Assembly: GCF_024518675.1 (NCBI RefSeq)
Contig: NZ_JANIGL010000002.1
Coordinates: 620,001 to 684,000, forward strand
DNA length: 64,000 bases
Reading direction: 5' to 3'
Source of the DNA: Pseudoalteromonas shioyasakiensis
Lineage (GTDB): Bacteria > Pseudomonadota > Gammaproteobacteria > Enterobacterales > Alteromonadaceae
Part shown: positions 18,512 to 29,471 of the stretch, piece after piece
How positions within the stretch are numbered: position 1 is the stretch's first letter
Layout: the number at the start of each line of letters is the position of its first letter
Notes under the pieces: model-generated
Database searches by the model: none
Told to the model about the DNA's origin: nothing
Seen by the model: the letters and a program-made list of their open reading frames with translations, nothing else
Translations under genes and position numbers: made by a program

Positions 18512-20032
18512 ATGAAACTTGTAAGTATCATTAGTATTTCACTCGCAGCGCTAACTGTAACGGTGCCGCATGCGAGCTTTGCCGCTGAAAATCAGCGCCG
18601 TATAGATGTTGATAGCACAGTTGTCACTGAGCATAAAGCACGCATTAACGGCGAACGTTTTTCATATACAGCCACTACGGGCACCCAACCTGTATGGGAT
18701 GATAAAGGCGATGCCGTAGCAACATTACAGTACACCTATTATGAACGTGACAAGGTTGATGACAGAACTAAACGCCCTTTACTTATTTCTTTTAACGGCG
18801 GGCCCGGCTCGGCATCTGTTTGGATGCACTTAGCATATACTGGCCCACGGGTATTAAAAATTGATGACGAAGGCTACCCGATTCAGCCTTATGGCGTAAA
18901 AGATAACCCATATTCAGTACTTGATGTAGCAGACATTGTTTATGTAAACCCAGTAAATACCGGTTATTCACGCGTTTTAGAAAACGAAAAGGGTGAATTA
19001 CCAAGTAAAGACGCACAGCAAAAAATGTTTTTTGGTGTAAATGCCGATATTAAATATTTAGCCGAGTGGTTAAATACCTTTGTAAACCGCACTGAGCGCT
19101 GGCGCTCACCTAAGTTTTTAATTGGTGAAAGTTACGGCACGACCCGTGTTTCAGGCCTTGCCCATGAACTACAAAATCGCCAATGGATGTATATTAACGG
19201 TGTTGTTTTGGTATCTCCTACAGATATAGGCATTAAACGTGATGGCCCAGTAAAAGCTGCAAACCGCTTACCTTATTTTGCTGCTACGGCTTGGTATCAC
19301 AAAGCTCTAAGCCCTGCTCTACAAGCAAAAGATTTAGACGAGCTACTTCCTGAAGTTGAAGACTTTACTATAAATAAGCTGATCCCAGCAATTGCTAAAG
19401 GCGGCTTTATTGGCGATGAAGAAAAACGCGCTATCATAAAGCAAATGGCACTTTACGCTGGCGTGTCTGAAAAGTTTGTTGCGCAAAATAACTTAGACAT
19501 TCCAACTAATTTTTTCTGGAAAGAGTTATTACGTGAGCGCGGCCAAACATTAGGCCGTTTAGACTCTCGTTATTTAGGTATGGACAAACGTGATGCCGGT
19601 GAATCACCAGATTATTGGGCAGAGCTTACCTCATGGCTACACTCATTTACCCCAGCAATTAACCATTACTTACGTAATGAATTAAATTATAAAACCGATG
19701 TGAAATATAATTTATTTGGCAACGTGCACCCTTGGGATCGCAGTAAAAACAAAACGGGTGAAAACTTACGTTTAGCCATGGCACAAAACCCATACTTAAA
19801 CGTACTCGTACAAGCAGGCTATTATGACGGTGCAACTAATTACTTTGATGCTAAATATACAATGTGGCAATTAGACCCAAGCGGTAAAATGCGCGACCGT
19901 TTAAGCTTTAAAGGCTATAGAAGTGGTCATATGATGTATCTTCGTCACGCAGACTTAGAAAGCTCAAACAATGATTTACGTGAGTTTATTGAGAACTCAT
20001 TACCAAAAGAAGGTGAAGCAGCGAAGTATTAA
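18512..20032 (+). CDS. Secreted S10 family serine carboxypeptidase
   Basis: 506 residues with a signal peptide (MKLVSIISISLAALTVTVPHA, cleavage after about FAA). The family motifs are FNGGPGSASVW (oxyanion region), GESYG (205-209, nucleophile S207), a late Asp in the DGATNYFDAKYT region, and the His in SGHMMYLRH. It should cleave C-terminal residues from peptides in the periplasm or outside the cell, in keeping with a protein-degrading marine lifestyle. AAAGGAT precedes the ATG. The gene is monocistronic and ends at a clear terminator. Confidence 0.9.
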   Translation: MKLVSIISISLAALTVTVPHASFAAENQRRIDVDSTVVTEHKARINGERFSYTATTGTQPVWDDKGDAVATLQYTYYERDKVDDRTKRPLLISFNGGPGSASVWMHLAYTGPRVLKIDDEGYPIQPYGVKDNPYSVLDVADIVYVNPVNTGYSRVLENEKGELPSKDAQQKMFFGVNADIKYLAEWLNTFVNRTERWRSPKFLIGESYGTTRVSGLAHELQNRQWMYINGVVLVSPTDIGIKRDGPVKAANRLPYFAATAWYHKALSPALQAKDLDELLPEVEDFTINKLIPAIAKGGFIGDEEKRAIIKQMALYAGVSEKFVAQNNLDIPTNFFWKELLRERGQTLGRLDSRYLGMDKRDAGESPDYWAELTSWLHSFTPAINHYLRNELNYKTDVKYNLFGNVHPWDRSKNKTGENLRLAMAQNPYLNVLVQAGYYDGATNYFDAKYTMWQLDPSGKMRDRLSFKGYRSGHMMYLRHADLESSNNDLREFIENSLPKEGEAAKY

Positions 20033-20058
20033 TTGCTGATATTTAGACTATATTTACT

Positions 20059-20085
20059 CAGCCCGTTTACACGGGCTGTTCTTTT
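20059..20085 (+). terminator. Intrinsic terminator of the S10 peptidase gene
   Basis: CAGCCCGT, loop TTAC, ACGGGCTG (20059-20078), then TTCTTTTT. It lies 26 nt past the stop codon. Confidence 0.88.
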
Positions 20086-20350
20086 TATACCCAAACTACC
20101 TCAATATGCAGAATTCAGCGTTTCACAGGGGCTTAATATCAAGGCGTTACTTTGCAAGAATGGCAATCCCTTTTAAAAAGTAACAACACCGAGAGTAAGC
20201 TCCTGTGAAACGCCCAAGGGGTTGGTTTAAAAGCGATTTATACTGCGTTATTGATTTAAACAATAGAACCACTATTACTTGCAATCAATGCCTTGCCTAA
20301 AGCGCTTTTAATTCCAACTGAAACTCGTATCTTGAGGTGGTTTGGGTATA
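20086..20350. mobile_element. 265-bp MITE-like element folding as a three-way junction
   Basis: The ends are inverted repeats of 33 nt (20086-20118 and 20318-20350). The outer 19 nt match at 18 positions (TATACCCAAACTACCTCAA against its complement). Inside are two hairpins: CGTTTCACAGGGGCTTA (20119-20135) with TAAGCTCCTGTGAAACG (20196-20212), and GTTGGTTTAAAAGCG (20221-20235) with the stretch 20303-20318. The second hairpin also has an inner ATTGATT/AATCAAT pair. The element fills almost the whole gap between two genes and carries no open frame. I infer a non-autonomous dispersed repeat; no second copy is in this window. Confidence 0.7.
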
Positions 20351-20388
20351 TACTCAATTCATTGATTTAACATTTTTGGAAAACAAAG

Positions 20389-20946
20389 ATGTCAGAAAAC
20401 TATCGCGTAATGTTCGCAGGACTAGCACAAGATACCCAAGCAGACGATGCCCAAACAAAGCTTGCAGCAAAGATAAAAGCACCTCATAGCAAAGTGACTG
20501 CATTTTTTCAAAACAAGCCATTATTTGCTCCATGTGCAAAAGACAAAGCCCTAAAACAAGCAAAATTATTGGCAAGTGTTGGTATAAAAACAAAATTACA
20601 ACCAGTCAAAATTGACCAACCCGCTAGCCTAGCTGATACAGCTTCACAACAGCGTGATGAACATATTTTTAATGCCCTTGATTACATCACCAGTAGCTTA
20701 ATTCGAATTGAAGAAAAGCTAGACGACCTAGAGCAACGATTACCAGCAAGCACTGAGCAAGTTTCAGCAACCGATGAAGACGCGTGGCAAAACGATGATT
20801 TACTGCTTGATGAAGAGCTAGATACAAGCATAAAAAAACGCAGCAATACGTTACTTTATTCTCTCATTGCCATGGTTGTAATATTACTTGTCGTACTGGG
20901 GTTATCATTCGCTTTTCCTGATTTATTCTCTTTTTTAGACGCATAA
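20389..20946 (+). CDS. Unknown protein with C-terminal membrane anchor
   Basis: 185 residues. The N-terminal 80 residues (YRVMFAGLAQDT, FFQNKPLFAPCAKDKALKQAKLLASVGIKT) resemble a small domain found at the front of various gamma-proteobacterial membrane proteins: a short repeat of the type FxxKPxxxxxxxxxxAxxxAxxLxxxGxxxxL. A central acidic segment with a predicted coil (RIEEKLDDLEQRL) follows, then a single TM helix (about 155-178). It lies 21 nt before fau and is probably co-transcribed with it. I do not recognise its function; the domain likeness is from memory of the pattern only. Confidence 0.7.
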   Translation: MSENYRVMFAGLAQDTQADDAQTKLAAKIKAPHSKVTAFFQNKPLFAPCAKDKALKQAKLLASVGIKTKLQPVKIDQPASLADTASQQRDEHIFNALDYITSSLIRIEEKLDDLEQRLPASTEQVSATDEDAWQNDDLLLDEELDTSIKKRSNTLLYSLIAMVVILLVVLGLSFAFPDLFSFLDA

Positions 20947-20967
20947 CAACAAAATTAACGATTCACA

Positions 20968-21564
20968 ATGAACAATAAAAGAGCACAAATACGCCAAGAA
21001 ATTCGAAGACGACGTAATTCTTTGTCAAAAATTGAGCAAAAAGAAGCAGCAAAACTGCTAAAAATGAATTTTACTCAACACCTAAAACAAGAAAAAAGCA
21101 CTAAAACCCATCATATAGGGGTTTATTTTAGCAATGACGCAGAACTCGATACCTCATTGTTAATAAAAGAACTATGGTCAAAAAATCACACTCTATACCT
21201 GCCTGTAATTCACCCATTTAACGGCACTACTTTATACTTTCAACGCTATGAAGAAAATTCACCCATGAGACCAAATCGCTATGGTATCTTGGAGCCCAAG
21301 TTAAATTGTAGTCAGATATGCCCATTACAGGAGTTAGATTACTTATTAATGCCATTAGTGGCATTTGATAGTTTAGGTAATCGATTAGGTATGGGAGGTG
21401 GTTTTTATGATAAAACCTTGGCGCGCTATCACAACGAAAACTGGCAAAAACCTCAACTTATAGGCCTTGCACATCAATGCCAACACGTTGAAAGTTTACC
21501 TGTTGAATCGTGGGATGTGCCATTAAATTTCATCATCACACCACAGAAAATCTACCATTGGTAA
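20968..21564 (+). CDS. fau: 5-formyltetrahydrofolate cyclo-ligase
   Basis: 198 residues of the YgfA/MTHFS family. It converts 5-formyltetrahydrofolate to 5,10-methenyltetrahydrofolate using ATP. The signature LGMGGGFYDKTLARY is present, as is the basic N terminus (RQEIRRRRNSLS) that helps bind nucleotide. The position before rpiA and serA repeats the E. coli ygfA-rpiA-serA neighbourhood. In many relatives 6S RNA (ssrS) precedes fau, but only 21 nt separate fau from the upstream gene here, so ssrS must be elsewhere. Confidence 0.92.
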   Translation: MNNKRAQIRQEIRRRRNSLSKIEQKEAAKLLKMNFTQHLKQEKSTKTHHIGVYFSNDAELDTSLLIKELWSKNHTLYLPVIHPFNGTTLYFQRYEENSPMRPNRYGILEPKLNCSQICPLQELDYLLMPLVAFDSLGNRLGMGGGFYDKTLARYHNENWQKPQLIGLAHQCQHVESLPVESWDVPLNFIITPQKIYHW

Positions 21565-21616
21565 GCAATAAATTTGTATACTAAAGGTAAGTAACTCCAC
21601 CTATTGAGCAAATACC

Positions 21617-22270
21617 ATGACACAAGATGAACTTAAAAAAGCAGCAGCTTGGGCTGCCCTAGAATTTGTAGAAGAAAATACCATTGTTGGCGTTGGCACG
21701 GGCTCTACCGTTAACCACTTTATTGATGCTTTAGGTTCAATAAAAGACACCATAACAGGTGCGGTTTCAAGCTCCGATGCATCAACCGAAAAGCTTAAAG
21801 CACTGGGTATTGAAGTATTTGAGTTAAATGACGTAGCCAATTTAGACGTCTACGTAGATGGCGCTGATGAAATTAACGCCAATAATGAAATGATTAAAGG
21901 CGGCGGCGCAGCACTCACACGTGAGAAAATAGTTGCAGCGGTTGCAAAACAGTTTGTGTGCATTGTTGATGACACAAAACTTGTTGATACCTTGGGTGAT
22001 TTTCCACTTCCCGTTGAAGTTATCCCAATGGCACGTAGCTATGTAGCGCGTGAATTATTAAAACTTGGCGGCGACCCAGTTTACCGTCAAGGGGTTGTTA
22101 CTGATAATGGCAACGTCATTTTAGACGTTCATAATTTAGCTATTACTGACGCCAAACAATTAGAGCAGACAATTAACCAAATTGTCGGTGTAGTCACCAA
22201 CGGCTTATTTGCCGAGCGTGGCGCAGATAAAGTCATCATAGGCACCAAAAATGGGCCGCAAATAAAATAG
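21617..22270 (+). CDS. rpiA: Ribose-5-phosphate isomerase A
   Basis: 217 residues, the family length. It interconverts ribose-5-phosphate and ribulose-5-phosphate in the pentose phosphate pathway. Motifs are GVGTGSTV near residue 25 (phosphate loop), [16 protein letters not shown] (catalytic acids) and [14 protein letters not shown] (catalytic lysine). It lies 52 nt after fau and 11 nt before the serA start, so the three are likely one transcript. Confidence 0.96.
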   Translation: MTQDELKKAAAWAALEFVEENTIVGVGTGSTVNHFIDALGSIKDTITGAVSSSDASTEKLKALGIEVFELNDVANLDVYVDGADEINANNEMIKGGGAALTREKIVAAVAKQFVCIVDDTKLVDTLGDFPLPVEVIPMARSYVARELLKLGGDPVYRQGVVTDNGNVILDVHNLAITDAKQLEQTINQIVGVVTNGLFAERGADKVIIGTKNGPQIK

Positions 22271-22281
22271 GAATGAGGATT

Positions 22282-23619
<1,338 letters not shown>

Positions 23620-23626
23620 AAATAAT

Positions 23627-23665
23627 AAAAGCCGTGCTTGTTAAGTCAAGCACGGCTTTTATTTT
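23627..23665 (+). terminator. Intrinsic terminator of serA
   Basis: AAAAGCCGTGCTTG, a 6-nt loop, CAAGCACGGCTTTT (23627-23660), then ATTTT. It stands beyond the heptamer array, so the array is transcribed as the serA 3' UTR. Confidence 0.92.
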
Positions 23666-24057
23666 GAGTGAGATAAATGCTTTTTTGCAAAGCGCTGTTT
23701 AGACTCTGTTCAATTAAAACCTTTAATCGCTACGTCCCTAAAAACCATACTACAATGAGAGCGCAATAAGAAAATACTGCGTATTGTGTTTGTCGTATGT
23801 TGATGTTTTGGCGGGTGTTTGATTGGCTTATTTTAGGGGGAGCAGCCTAATTCTTAATGTATCGTGTTTTACGCATGCTAATTAGTCTCCAAGTTATCCT
23901 CATTTACTTCTCATTCTTTTCTCTTTGTGCAAAAAATTTTAGTGAATTATTCACAAAGAGATTAAGAGGCGCTGCGCTTTAGAGTAATACAGATTTTAGA
24001 CCCAAAAGTATTTCGTGCCTGTTTTTCCCCTAGCGCCTAAATCCTAGTCCCTCAAAC
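23666..24057. other. Gene-free stretch with a nested stem-loop
   Basis: About 390 bases without a convincing reading frame, between the serA terminator and the next (minus-strand) terminator. The clearest structure is CTCTTTGTG (23931-23939) with CACAAAGAG (23952-23960), containing an inner GTGAA/TTCAC dyad. Nothing here identifies a known RNA. It could be the remains of a gene or a repeat. Confidence 0.4.
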
Positions 24058-24086
24058 AAAAAAAGCGCGAGATTAACTCGCGCTTT
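24058..24086 (-). terminator. Intrinsic terminator downstream of the 310-residue unknown
   Basis: AAAGCGCGAG (24062-24071), loop ATTAA, CTCGCGCTTT (24077-24086). Read on the minus strand, a run of seven T follows the stem. It lies about 70 nt past the stop codon. Confidence 0.85.
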
Positions 24087-24154
24087 CAAATAACTCAAAA
24101 CTGTATTTTGTCTTAAACTTACCGCTTAAGACTTACGACTTATAGCTCTTCGAG

Positions 24155-25087
24155 CTATTCCCCTTTCGCTTTAAGGTTTATAAACTCAGCAAGCTCATTG
24201 GGTTTACCCATCAGGGTGATAATCTGTTGATTAATTTCGTCCATGGTTTGCCCCTCTGGTAGGCTTGCCGATACTGTTAATGAGCCTAAACCTTGAGTGA
24301 AGTTTTTAATTGCTGCTGCCAACTCGTCGCTCACTGGGGCTTGCTGTAATTGTACATCAACCATTTGCTGCATCTGATCAAGGGTCATACCTTGCTTCTC
24401 AAGTACTTGTTCAACAAGTGCTTTAAACTCACCTTGGTTGTTTAAGTTTATTTTAATTGTACGTGGCTCAAGTTCAGCAAGTGCTTGCATCATCAAGGTT
24501 TGTTGCTGTAACTGCTGCTCTAATGTTAACTGTTGAGAACCGCTTGCTTGCTGTAATTGACTAACCGCTAATGACGCTTCCATTAACGCTGTTGATTTGG
24601 CTAGACCTAAATCAAAATTAAAGGCAACAATGTCATTGGCATCAATGTTTAAAGCAATATCACTGTCGCCTGAATCAGCATCGTAATTCATTAAGGTGTG
24701 TAAGTCATAACGTGCACTTGCTAACTGATTATTAGCGTCAGCAGGTAATTGAGCTATAAAATCATCACTGAATTTAAACCCATTAACAGCGACTTCAGTT
24801 CGCGGGGCTATTTTTTCTGCGTCATAACCGGCCACTAAAATACTGTTAATGCGGGCGATTTCTTTATTATCAAAACCTGTAATATTGACACTAGAAAGCT
24901 CAACGCTTTTTGAAAATACACTAGCCGATAAATCGTCATAACTTACTGTTGAGCCTGTTTGCTGGCTCAGCATCGCAAGTTGGCGATCCACTTCCACTTT
25001 GACTTCTTGGGTTAAGGCGTGATTGGCGTAACTAACACCACCGATAGCAACAATCACAACGCCTGCAATAATAGCCAGTTTTTTCAT
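24155..25087 (-). CDS. Anchored periplasmic protein, DUF945-like, unknown role
   Basis: 310 residues with an N-terminal hydrophobic segment (residues 3-21, LAIIAGVVIVAIGGVSYA), probably an uncleaved anchor or signal. The rest is periplasmic, with a Gln-rich region (about 185-205) and many short amphipathic stretches. The start and overall feel recall YdgA/DUF945 and AsmA-like proteins, but the match is weak and it is shorter than YdgA. AAGGAAAT precedes the ATG. It sits downstream of radA on the same strand, 152 nt away, and ends at a strong terminator. Confidence 0.75.
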   Translation of the reverse strand: MKKLAIIAGVVIVAIGGVSYANHALTQEVKVEVDRQLAMLSQQTGSTVSYDDLSASVFSKSVELSSVNITGFDNKEIARINSILVAGYDAEKIAPRTEVAVNGFKFSDDFIAQLPADANNQLASARYDLHTLMNYDADSGDSDIALNIDANDIVAFNFDLGLAKSTALMEASLAVSQLQQASGSQQLTLEQQLQQQTLMMQALAELEPRTIKINLNNQGEFKALVEQVLEKQGMTLDQMQQMVDVQLQQAPVSDELAAAIKNFTQGLGSLTVSASLPEGQTMDEINQQIITLMGKPNELAEFINLKAKGE

Positions 25088-25239
25088 TTTATTTCCTTAT
25101 TCTATTCTTTATCGCCGTTGTTATGTGTAACGTCTTTAACGGCTTCATACTAAAAATTTACCTAAGCCTATCACTCAACAATCCCTTTAGTAAGGGCTTG
25201 CGTTGATTCGGGGCACCAATGTGCCCTATTTATTAGCGG

Positions 25240-26625
25240 CTAATTAATTAAACTTAACAGCTCATGTACCGTTTTAACCGGAGTGATTTTAGCGCCTAAA
25301 CCTTCCATGGATTTATGGTAATTACGAAACGGAATAAATATCTCTGTAAAGCCGTGCTGTGCAGCTTCTTTCACCCGCGGTACACCACTGTCGATTGGAC
25401 GTACATCGCCGTTTAAACTCAATTCTCCCATGATACAGGTAGTGCGTGGCACGACAAATTCATTGAGACTACTGAGCAATGCGGTGACTAATGCTAAATC
25501 AATACAGGTTTCGGTTTCATCGATCCTGAGGCCTCCAACAATATTAAAAAAAGTATCGTGGAAAATTTTAGTTTTAGTGTGCTTTCGTAAAATACCAGTC
25601 AACATTTTAATACGATTCATATTTAAGCCAACGCAGACTCGCTGTGGAAATTCAGCTTCGGTTTCGGTGGTTAGGCATTGAATTTCAAGTAATAAATTTC
25701 GATTCCCTTTACGAATACAGGTGATAGCGGAACCGGGGGACTCAGTGCTTGATCCCGATAAAAATATTTCACTGGGGTTATCAACACTGAGCATCCCTCG
25801 TTCACACATTCTAAATATGCCCACAGTGTCTATATCACCGAAACGGTTTTTATTAGCTCTCAATGTGCGTACTTGACCATCATTAGTATCAATATGTAGC
25901 AGTGCATCGACTATGTGCACTAGAGTTTGCGGCCCTGCAATTTCATTATTTTTGTTTACATGGGCAATGATGAACATAGTAACGTCATTTTGCTTACAAT
26001 ATTGGGTCAGTGCTTGTGCCGCACTTTTAACTTGTGACGGGGATCCAGGGCTACCATTGGCTGTATCAGTTACAACAGCTTGAATCGAATCAATGACAGC
26101 AAACTTTATTTTATTGCTTTCAAGCTCTTCAATAATGGCTTCAACACTGGTTTCAGATAATAAATACAGTTCATCTGCGTTGTAGTCGAGCTTTAAACGA
26201 TTCACGCGGTTTTTAAACTGCGATAAAGACTCTTCAGCTGTACAATAAAGCGAAGGCATACGCTTAGACATTCTTGCCACTAAATCTGAAAGTAATGTGG
26301 TTTTACCAGCTCCAGGGTCGCCGGAAATAATATTGACCGAACCTGTGGTTACACCACCGCTTAAAACCCGGTCTAACTCACCAATTTCGGTAAGTTGTTT
26401 TTCAGCTTCAGTGGTAGCAACATCATTAATTTTTTTTGAACCACCGCTCATAGCACCGGCATAACCGGCAACACTTGCTCGGGCTGCACTTTTTTTGTTT
26501 TGCCCAGCTGAAGGCTTAAATTCGGCCAATGTATTCCATGCGCCGCAGCGGCATTGCCCTTGCCAACGTTGATAGTTCATACCACATTCGGTACAAACAA
26601 ACTCTACTTTTGCCGCTTTCGCCAT
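25240..26625 (-). CDS. radA: DNA recombination/repair protein RadA (Sms)
   Basis: 461 residues. An N-terminal four-cysteine zinc finger (CTECGMNY, then CRCG) is followed by a RecA-like ATPase with Walker A GDPGAGKTT, the RadA-specific KNRFG motif (LRANKNRFGDID), and a C-terminal Lon-protease-like domain (MGELSLNGDVRPI). RadA is a DnaB-type helicase that drives branch migration and helps process recombination intermediates. AAGG precedes the ATG. In E. coli radA lies next to serB; here the PilZ gene has come between them. Short hairpins, such as GGGCAC/GTGCCC at 25211-25226, follow the stop without a T tract. Confidence 0.95.
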   Translation of the reverse strand: MAKAAKVEFVCTECGMNYQRWQGQCRCGAWNTLAEFKPSAGQNKKSAARASVAGYAGAMSGGSKKINDVATTEAEKQLTEIGELDRVLSGGVTTGSVNIISGDPGAGKTTLLSDLVARMSKRMPSLYCTAEESLSQFKNRVNRLKLDYNADELYLLSETSVEAIIEELESNKIKFAVIDSIQAVVTDTANGSPGSPSQVKSAAQALTQYCKQNDVTMFIIAHVNKNNEIAGPQTLVHIVDALLHIDTNDGQVRTLRANKNRFGDIDTVGIFRMCERGMLSVDNPSEIFLSGSSTESPGSAITCIRKGNRNLLLEIQCLTTETEAEFPQRVCVGLNMNRIKMLTGILRKHTKTKIFHDTFFNIVGGLRIDETETCIDLALVTALLSSLNEFVVPRTTCIMGELSLNGDVRPIDSGVPRVKEAAQHGFTEIFIPFRNYHKSMEGLGAKITPVKTVHELLSLIN

Positions 26626-26984
26626 TTATAACCTTACCTATATTCTCATAATTTAATTTTTCACAGATTTACACTGTTATTCTGCCAGTTTACGCTTTTA
26701 TAATGCAACACTGCCTTGCTAACTAACTAAAGCAGCGCCACAATCTAACTATCGCTATTAGATTTTGTTACAAGGCACACTTTTTGCTTTATTTTCACTT
26801 TAGATATGGTTTAAAGTAATGAGCCATTTATTTGGCAACTTATAATAATAAAAGCTAAAAGTAGCTATCGAGTAACGCCTCGTATACTTATTTATGCGTA
26901 ATACGCACAGTGTATAAAATAATGTATTATCTAATACTGGTGTAAGTATACCTACTTTTAAAATAGACGGTGATGGTTTTATAG
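26626..26984. other. Intergenic region between radA and the PilZ gene
   Basis: About 360 AT-rich bases upstream of two divergent genes. Dyads are GTATACTTA (26882-26890) with TAAGTATAC (26943-26951), and inside it TGCGT-AAT-ACGCA (near 26894-26906). The segment resembles the first 110 bases of the window in short words (TGCGTAA, AAATAATGTAT). No reading frame or known RNA is supported, and I could not place the promoters. Confidence 0.4.
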
Positions 26985-29471
26985 ATGAGTGAAGACATAC
27001 TTCTTAAATACGAAGATCTCGTGGAAGAGTTAAAATCGTATTTAGGTAACGCCAAATTTGATGGGATCTTTAAGGCAAAAACAGCAGGCTTAACTAAACC
27101 TGAGCAGTTTTTACTTAAGATGGAAATGTCGCGTCTGTCTCAACCCATCGCTCGGTTTATTGATTTACGAGGGCAAGTCACAGGCCAAGTAAAACCTTAC
27201 GAGTATAATGGTAAACAGCATTTTATGGATGAGACGGCCATTGCTGTGTTTGAAGAAGCAATCCAACGCCATGGCGGTTATACCTTAGCGGTCTATGAAG
27301 CGGTCATGAATACCGATAATAACCACAGGGTTATGCAAAAAAAAGCGGCCCAGCTTGCAAACCAACCCGAGTTATCACAACAACAATCCCTTGATTGCCA
27401 AGTCATAAAATTTGCCTCTTACGAAAGTCGTCGCGAAGAGCGAATGAACTACTCGATTAAAATTACCGTCGAACTAAAAGAGGGCAGTAAAGTAGCCGCG
27501 ACCACATCAGATATTTCTCTGAGTGGCGCAAAAATAAAGCTCGCACCACGCTATAAAGTCGCCCGCGGGCAGTTACTCGGTTTGAGGCTTGTCGGTCTTG
27601 AGCAAGACTTTGAGCTTGGTCTAAAAAATGGTATTCAATATGAAGTGGTTGCCGTTGAAAAAGTATCCGCTGAATTTAATCATGTTCGCTTAAAGCGTAC
27701 TTTCGTCGAGAACAATGTCAAATTTGACGAATTTCTCGAAAGCTTTATTCATGGCAATAAACGCCGTTACAAGGTTAACTTAGACAATACATTAGATGCT
27801 GTTGTTTCAAAAGGTTATGAGCAGTATTACATTCCACGAGTCACTTCTCTGTATACCTTTTTTAGTTTACATGATGATAAGCTTTACCCAAGCCTAGTAT
27901 TAACCACTGAAAATAATATTTTTATTCAACGGTATTTTTGTGACGAGCGAAAGTTATCTTGCTTATACACAATTTTAAACCAACAACGATTAACTGCGCT
28001 ATTAAACAGTCCTTCCCAAGTAAAAGAAGAGTACCTATATACGTTTACTCACGTTGTTGCAGGCAAAGTGTATTATTATTCTGCAACCCGCAGCGAACTA
28101 GCTAAAGAGCCTGAATTAAGCAATTTATTTTTTGGCTTTGGTAGCCAAAAAGACAGCTGGCAGTGTTTTAAAGTACAGTTGATGCCAAGCCACCCGGAAG
28201 ATTCATTTATTCCATTAAGTTTACCAAACACCGCTGGCAAAGGTATTGAAAAACTTAATAAACCGCCATCTCCTCGGGTGCAGGGAATGATTAAGGACGT
28301 AAAATATTTAGTTGTAATAACATCAGTAGGAACGAAAGCAGAACAAAATCATTACCAAAGTTTTAAATATGAAAAAAGTTTGATTAACCAACTTAGGAAG
28401 TTTGGCCATGGTAAGCACAAAATACCACCCAAACTTGAAATGGTTGATTTAGAGTACGTTAACCTTCGTGCCCATAAACGTTATTTATATAAAACAGATG
28501 TGGTTGTTAATGTAAGCCCTGAGCAAGTTATTAATGCGCATAGCCGTGACTTTTCTGTTATGGGTTTACAAATTGAATGCGATAAACCGACTGACTTAAA
28601 AACTGGTGACATTGTTGAATTAACTTTACCTGAGCTACAAAAAATCACCAAAAAACATAAGCTGTCCAAGCTAAAATATGAAGTAATGGCTGTGAGTAAA
28701 TCACTTACGACTATTAACTTAAAAGCTTCACGGATTGCTGATACGCCACATATGGGGGTGCAGTTTTTTACTCAGTTAATTGAAAATAATAAAGATAAAT
28801 TAAAAGTGTCAGAAGAAGCACCGAAAGTACCTGGACTGTCCACAGCACTACGAAATATGGTTACTAAAACCGTGTGTCAGTTACCTTTCTACCTTCATAA
28901 AGAAGCTGCTCACTTTGCCACAGGTGCCATTGGCCAAGGCTTATACCCGAATGCAATCCATCTTATTTTACAAAGCTTTGGACTTTTAAACGATAAAACG
29001 AGCTTAGAGGCATTTTTATCGACACAACAGATCACCGAAACGATTACTCCATTGATCAAAGACCGCAGTCGACAAGACCCGCCACTACCATTTACGTTGT
29101 TTATTCGCTTTAACCCTAAAAAAGCAACAATCGATGATGCGGTGACAACCCAATGCACTGCAGTTGATGATTTTTCTCCGCATTATTTATTTTTGAAAAA
29201 AGGCCTCAGAAATGAAATGGTGTTTGTAATGCGTTTATATATTTCGCGAACTGGACGCCCTGATACAGATTACCTATCTAATGAACTTAAATATGTCAGC
29301 CAATATGCAATGCACAAAGCCAAAGATTTAGAAGAAGCATTATGGTCGGTCGCGGGTGTAGGTGATATGGTAGATGTAACAGAAGAAACGCTTAGCCACC
29401 TTGATTTTAAACCAGAGCTGCTTGAACAAATGGCTGCGCGTAAAAAAACCTGGTTAAACAGGTTAAGTTAA
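26985..29471 (+). CDS. Large PilZ-domain c-di-GMP effector
   Basis: 828 residues. Two complete PilZ signatures are visible: RREER (149-153) with DISLSG (176-181), and RAHKR (495-499) with DFSVMG (about 521-526). Each has the RxxxR and D/NxSxxG elements that bind c-di-GMP. A degenerate relative of the first half (GNKRRYKVNLDNTLDA) starts near residue 262. The N-terminal 140 residues are helical. No TM segment or catalytic domain is seen, so it is probably a cytoplasmic effector or scaffold. The target process is unknown. Large PilZ proteins of this kind are typical of Alteromonadales and Vibrionales. Confidence 0.87.
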   Translation: MSEDILLKYEDLVEELKSYLGNAKFDGIFKAKTAGLTKPEQFLLKMEMSRLSQPIARFIDLRGQVTGQVKPYEYNGKQHFMDETAIAVFEEAIQRHGGYTLAVYEAVMNTDNNHRVMQKKAAQLANQPELSQQQSLDCQVIKFASYESRREERMNYSIKITVELKEGSKVAATTSDISLSGAKIKLAPRYKVARGQLLGLRLVGLEQDFELGLKNGIQYEVVAVEKVSAEFNHVRLKRTFVENNVKFDEFLESFIHGNKRRYKVNLDNTLDAVVSKGYEQYYIPRVTSLYTFFSLHDDKLYPSLVLTTENNIFIQRYFCDERKLSCLYTILNQQRLTALLNSPSQVKEEYLYTFTHVVAGKVYYYSATRSELAKEPELSNLFFGFGSQKDSWQCFKVQLMPSHPEDSFIPLSLPNTAGKGIEKLNKPPSPRVQGMIKDVKYLVVITSVGTKAEQNHYQSFKYEKSLINQLRKFGHGKHKIPPKLEMVDLEYVNLRAHKRYLYKTDVVVNVSPEQVINAHSRDFSVMGLQIECDKPTDLKTGDIVELTLPELQKITKKHKLSKLKYEVMAVSKSLTTINLKASRIADTPHMGVQFFTQLIENNKDKLKVSEEAPKVPGLSTALRNMVTKTVCQLPFYLHKEAAHFATGAIGQGLYPNAIHLILQSFGLLNDKTSLEAFLSTQQITETITPLIKDRSRQDPPLPFTLFIRFNPKKATIDDAVTTQCTAVDDFSPHYLFLKKGLRNEMVFVMRLYISRTGRPDTDYLSNELKYVSQYAMHKAKDLEEALWSVAGVGDMVDVTEETLSHLDFKPELLEQMAARKKTWLNRLS

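Noticed and set aside
20947..20967. 6S RNA (ssrS) expected upstream of fau
   Set aside because: Only 21 nt separate fau from the gene before it, too short for 6S RNA.
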